NCBI GenBank assembly: GCA_011321895.1
Contig: DROK01000138.1
Span: forward strand, 1 to 17,312
Reading direction: 5' to 3'
Source of the DNA: Thermodesulfatator atlanticus
GTDB taxonomy: Bacteria; Desulfobacterota; Thermodesulfobacteria; Thermodesulfobacteriales; Thermodesulfatatoraceae
Length of the DNA: 17,312 nt
Both the position numbers and the translations under genes were made by a program. The notes beneath the pieces were generated by a model. It saw nothing but the letters and a program-made list of their open reading frames with translations. It did not search any database and had not been told where the DNA came from. Positions within the stretch are counted from its first letter, which is position 1, and each line of letters starts with the position of its first letter. Positions 14,838-17,312 of the stretch are shown here, piece by piece.

Positions 14838-15050
14838 GTGAAAATATTCTTTGATCCTGATATTCCGGCAGAACTACAGGAAGAAATAAAAAATATAGTA
14901 ACGGAACAAATTCAGGGTCCCTGTCCGGCCTGTGGTTGTGAAGAAATATACGTCTCTTTGTTAGACAACACCCTAGACGTGAAGTGTTACGATTGCGGGG
15001 AGAGCTTTTTTGAGATGGAGCTAGAGGTTGAGGAGCAACAGACGGCGTAA
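14838..15050 (+). CDS. Small four-to-five-cysteine zinc-ribbon protein, unrecognised family
   Basis: The product is 70 residues, acidic and probably cytosolic. A helical N-terminus (DPDIPAELQEEIKNIVTEQI) precedes CPACGC (Cys29, 32, 34) and CYDCGE (Cys50, 53), a CxxC-x17-CxxC ribbon likely to bind zinc. The tail is rich in Glu. I know no family for it. GTG 14838 sits four bases after GAGGAGGG and is preferred; a frame 15 codons longer begins at ATG 14793 but lacks a ribosome site. Base composition is clearly more AT-rich than in the neighbouring genes. The stop codon directly abuts the folE2 stop on the other strand. Confidence 0.7.
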   Translation: MKIFFDPDIPAELQEEIKNIVTEQIQGPCPACGCEEIYVSLLDNTLDVKCYDCGESFFEMELEVEEQQTA

Positions 15051-15830
15051 TTAATCTTTTTTCCGTTCAATGTAAGCGTAAGCGTTGTGGGCGTGAATAG
15101 ATTCAAAGTTTTCTGCCTCTACCGCAAACCAGGTTATGGCTGGATGTTCCAATAAGTGTCGGCAGACCTCGCGCACCACGTCCTCTACAAACATGGGGTG
15201 ATCATAGGCGTATTCGGTTACGAATTTTTCATCCGGCCTTTTAAGTAAGGGATAAACCGGAGAAGAACTACACTTTTCCACTATTTCGATCAGCTCTTCT
15301 ATCCAGACAAATCGCCTAAAACGCACCCGGACCCTCACCAGACCCCGCTGATTGTGGGCCCCGCGCGCGGATATTTCCTTGGAGCAGGGGCAGACCGTCA
15401 TCACCGGGACACGCACCTCAAGGACCAGGTCTTTGAAATCTTCCCCCAGGGAGCCGACAATTTTACAGCCGTACTCCATGAGGGCCAGGGCTTTGGAGAC
15501 CGGGGCCTCTTTCTCCAAAAAAAAGGGGAAATCGATTTCCAGGTGGGCCACTTTGGCACAAAGACGGGTGCGCATTTCCTGAAGGATGCGGGGAATCTTC
15601 TTGATATGAATTTCGTGCCGGTATTCGTTCAGGATTTCCACAAACCGGCTCATGTGGGTGCCCTTGAAGTGATGGGGAAGATCAACATACATGTTGATGA
15701 CCGCCACGGTATGCTGCACCCCCTTGCGGCGATCAAGCACAGAGACCGGGTAGCGGATACCCTTTATCCCTACCTTATCAATTTCGATATGGCGGTGGTC
15801 AGGCAGGCTCTGGATGTCTTTAAGTTCCAT
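15051..15830 (-). CDS. folE2: GTP cyclohydrolase IB (FolE2/MptA type)
   Basis: It makes dihydroneopterin triphosphate from GTP, the entry step to folate and to 7-deazaguanine nucleosides. The 259-residue protein matches the COG1469 family: N-terminal VGIKGIRYPVSVLDR, HMSRFVEIL, and the active-site TVCPCSKEISARGAHNQRG with Cys147, Cys149 and His159. Glu201 lies in RPDEKFVTE, and the end motif is ENFESIHAHNAYA. In studied species this isozyme, unlike FolE, works with metals other than zinc. The ATG (15830) lies inside the 3' end of cooC (11-base overlap), so both are on one message. folK is encoded on the other strand about 1.1 kb away. Confidence 0.95.
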   Translation of the reverse strand: MELKDIQSLPDHRHIEIDKVGIKGIRYPVSVLDRRKGVQHTVAVINMYVDLPHHFKGTHMSRFVEILNEYRHEIHIKKIPRILQEMRTRLCAKVAHLEIDFPFFLEKEAPVSKALALMEYGCKIVGSLGEDFKDLVLEVRVPVMTVCPCSKEISARGAHNQRGLVRVRVRFRRFVWIEELIEIVEKCSSSPVYPLLKRPDEKFVTEYAYDHPMFVEDVVREVCRHLLEHPAITWFAVEAENFESIHAHNAYAYIERKKD

Positions 15831-16584
15831 GGCTTAAAGCTTTTTCCAACTTTTCAGCCAGAAGTTCCGCGGTCTGGTAAGCAAGCCCCCGGGTCTCGCT
15901 CAGGGGAAGCCCCTGTCTTTCAAGGCGGGCTAGTTCATCATCTCGGGGGAAGGCCACCAAGAGCGGTTTTTGAAGTTCTTCTTCCAGGAATTTTTCGTCC
16001 TCCGGAGAGACCACGTTATTGCCCACGAAAAAGATGTTTTTGACCTTGAGGTCCCGGGCCATTTTTTCAATCTGTTTGGCGGTCTCGATGCTACCCCGGT
16101 AAGGCTGGACCACGATGAGTACGGCATCAATGGCTGAAATAGTCGCCCGCCCGAAATGCTCCACCCCGGCCTCCATGTCGACCACCACCGCCTCCTTGCT
16201 CTGAAGCAAAAGGAGCGAGAGGAGGCGCCGGAGTACCGTCTGTTCCGGGCAGGCGCAACCCCCGCCAGCCTCACGCACCGCCCCCAATACCATAAGTTTA
16301 AGGTCGCCTTTACGAAGCATGAATTTTTCGGGCAAGTCGTCAACCTTGGGGTTGAGAGAGTAAAAGGGGCCGTCTTTTTCGGCCCGGGCCGTTAGAAGCT
16401 CTTTCATTTCGGCGATGGGAACGACCTGGTCCGCCTCTTTGAATCCCAGAAGTCTGGCCAGATGGGGGCTGGGATCCGCATCAATGGCCAGGACCTGATA
16501 ACCGCGGTTTATAAGCGCGTTGCAGAGCAGGGCCGCAATGGTGGATTTACCCACACCGCCTTTGCCACAAACCGCCACCTTCAT
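15820..16584 (-). CDS. cooC: CooC-type nickel-insertion ATPase
   Basis: This is a dimeric MinD/ArsA-class ATPase which, in studied systems, loads nickel into carbon monoxide dehydrogenase. The 254-residue protein has a deviant Walker A CGKGGVGKST (6-15, signature Lys8), IDADPSPHLARLLGF (switch I), the nickel-binding CxC at Cys110/Cys112 (GGGCACPEQ) and DMEAGVEHFGRAT (136-148), all CooC hallmarks. VGNNV and FPRDDELARLERQGLPL complete the fold. No cooS, acsB or cooJ/cooT is in the window. The client CODH is therefore elsewhere, or the protein serves another nickel enzyme. An AAAGGC weak ribosome site precedes the ATG. Overlap with folE2 makes a two-gene unit. Confidence 0.9.
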   Translation of the reverse strand: MKVAVCGKGGVGKSTIAALLCNALINRGYQVLAIDADPSPHLARLLGFKEADQVVPIAEMKELLTARAEKDGPFYSLNPKVDDLPEKFMLRKGDLKLMVLGAVREAGGGCACPEQTVLRRLLSLLLLQSKEAVVVDMEAGVEHFGRATISAIDAVLIVVQPYRGSIETAKQIEKMARDLKVKNIFFVGNNVVSPEDEKFLEEELQKPLLVAFPRDDELARLERQGLPLSETRGLAYQTAELLAEKLEKALSHGT

Positions 16585-16722
16585 GCCTTTACATTCTTAG
16601 CAGCTAACAGGTCCCCTGGCCAGTCCTTTTCGGGTTTTGGGCATCCTTTTCAAAAAGCTGATTTGAAGTGAAATTTGTGAAGGGGCTGTTAGATTTAGGC
16701 GAAACCACGTGAGGAGGCGTCT

Positions 16723-17312
16723 ATGCGGCTCAGTCGCTATTTTCTACCTACCCTTAGGGAGGACCCGGCCGAGGCCGAAGTGATCAGCCATAAACTGATG
16801 TTGCGGGCCGGGATGATCAGGCGTCTGGCCTCGGGGATCTATAGCTTTCTCCCCCTGGGGCTGCGGGTCCTGCGTAAAGTGGAGCGCATCGTCCGGGAAG
16901 AGATGGATAAGGCCGGGGCCCTGGAGGTCTTGCTGCCCCTGGTACAGCCTGCTGAACTTTGGCAGGAGACAGGCCGCTGGGACAGATTCGGCAAAGAATT
17001 GCTGCGTTTCAAGGACCGGAAGGACCACGACTTTTGTCTCGGCCCCACCCACGAAGAGGTAATTACGGACCTGGTGCGCAAGGAAGTCCGTTCTTACCGG
17101 GATCTACCCCTTATCCTTTATCAAATCGCCACCAAATTTCGTGACGAGATTCGCCCCCGCTTCGGGCTCATGCGTGGCCGGGAATTCATCATGAAAGACG
17201 CCTACAGTTTTGACGCCGACGAGGAGGGCCTTAACCGGAGCTATGAGCTCATGTACGAGACTTACGAAAAGATCTTTAACCGTTGCGGTTTGCGTTTTCG
17301 GGCGGTGCTTGC
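16723..17312 (+). CDS. proS: Prolyl-tRNA synthetase, 3' end outside the window
   Basis: It charges tRNA-Pro. The first 196 residues are visible, beginning [15 protein letters not shown] after a strong GAGGAGG site. The bacterial-type N-terminal pattern is plain: [28 protein letters not shown], the class II motif 1 region ([21 protein letters not shown]), [11 protein letters not shown], and [13 protein letters not shown]. Motif 2 follows, around [25 protein letters not shown]. The frame is open to the right edge, and full-length bacterial ProS is about 570 residues. The 138 bases upstream (16585-16722) divide it from cooC; I found no convincing promoter pair or T-box there. Confidence 0.96.
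   Translation, partial: MRLSRYFLPTLREDPAEAEVISHKLMLRAGMIRRLASGIYSFLPLGLRVLRKVERIVREEMDKAGALEVLLPLVQPAELWQETGRWDRFGKELLRFKDRKDHDFCLGPTHEEVITDLVRKEVRSYRDLPLILYQIATKFRDEIRPRFGLMRGREFIMKDAYSFDADEEGLNRSYELMYETYEKIFNRCGLRFRAVL

Noticed and set aside
15354..16043. 229-codon plus-strand frame
   Set aside because: Lies opposite folE2 and cooC, both of which have full catalytic motifs; it has no recognisable domain.
16585..16722. T-box or other riboswitch before proS
   Set aside because: No specifier or antiterminator-like pairing could be seen. The only inverted repeats are short (TTAGC/GCTAA, CTGGCCAG).

Overview
The window is about 17.3 kb of dense, chromosome-like bacterial DNA, with 20 confidently called genes, three further small or uncertain ones, and almost no intergenic space. 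By eye it is GC-rich (roughly 55-60 %). An inner-core heptose LPS operon, a lipoprotein with a lipobox and a Tol-Pal/CpoB-type protein point to a Gram-negative. DapL, FolE2, a CooC nickel chaperone and a LysR regulator of the type found near selenium genes would suit a strict anaerobe. My best guess is a thermophilic Desulfobacterota/Thermodesulfobacteriota relative. That assignment rests on gene content and family resemblance only; no rRNA is present. I see no tRNA or rRNA gene, CRISPR array, insertion sequence, integrase or phage gene, so this is core genome and not an island.

Layout. (1) 2-4474, plus strand: the 3' part of comM, then pyrD, a CpoB/YbgF-like TPR lipoprotein, a secreted periplasmic-binding-fold protein and an Hsp20 protein, nearly touching or overlapping. 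(2) 4458-7102, minus strand: a short hydrophobic ORF, waaF, gmhB and waaC, which make and attach LPS heptose. (3) 7233-8670, plus: a CDP-alcohol phosphatidyltransferase overlapping rsmI. (4) 8642-9718, minus: ispG, convergent with rsmI. (5) 9803-14765, plus: a YkvA-like protein and a LysR regulator, then ino1, dapL, folK, a membrane-anchored YHS protein and a lytic transglycosylase. (6) 14838-15050, plus: an AT-richer zinc-ribbon protein. (7) 15051-16584, minus: cooC overlapping folE2. (8) 16723-17312, plus: the 5' part of proS.

How the genes fit together. The waaF-gmhB-waaC block and the two envelope genes at 2135-4055 serve the outer membrane and cell wall. Ino1 makes inositol phosphate, and the CDP-alcohol transferase 3.3 kb away has the complete family motif, so the pair could make an inositol phospholipid. 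FolE2 and FolK carry out the first and a middle step of pterin/folate synthesis, but from different transcription units.

No recognised defence or mobile system is present. The least ordinary structure is the leader of the heptose operon (6986-7132, minus strand). A well-spaced Shine-Dalgarno and GTG begin a six-codon reading frame whose stop overlaps the ATG of a 28-residue membrane peptide. A T TTA AAG heptamer in the proper frame would also join the two by a -1 shift. Other points of interest are face-to-face overlapping promoters between ispG and ykvA, three gene pairs whose convergent ends overlap or abut, and an Hsp20 protein without its usual C-terminal extension.
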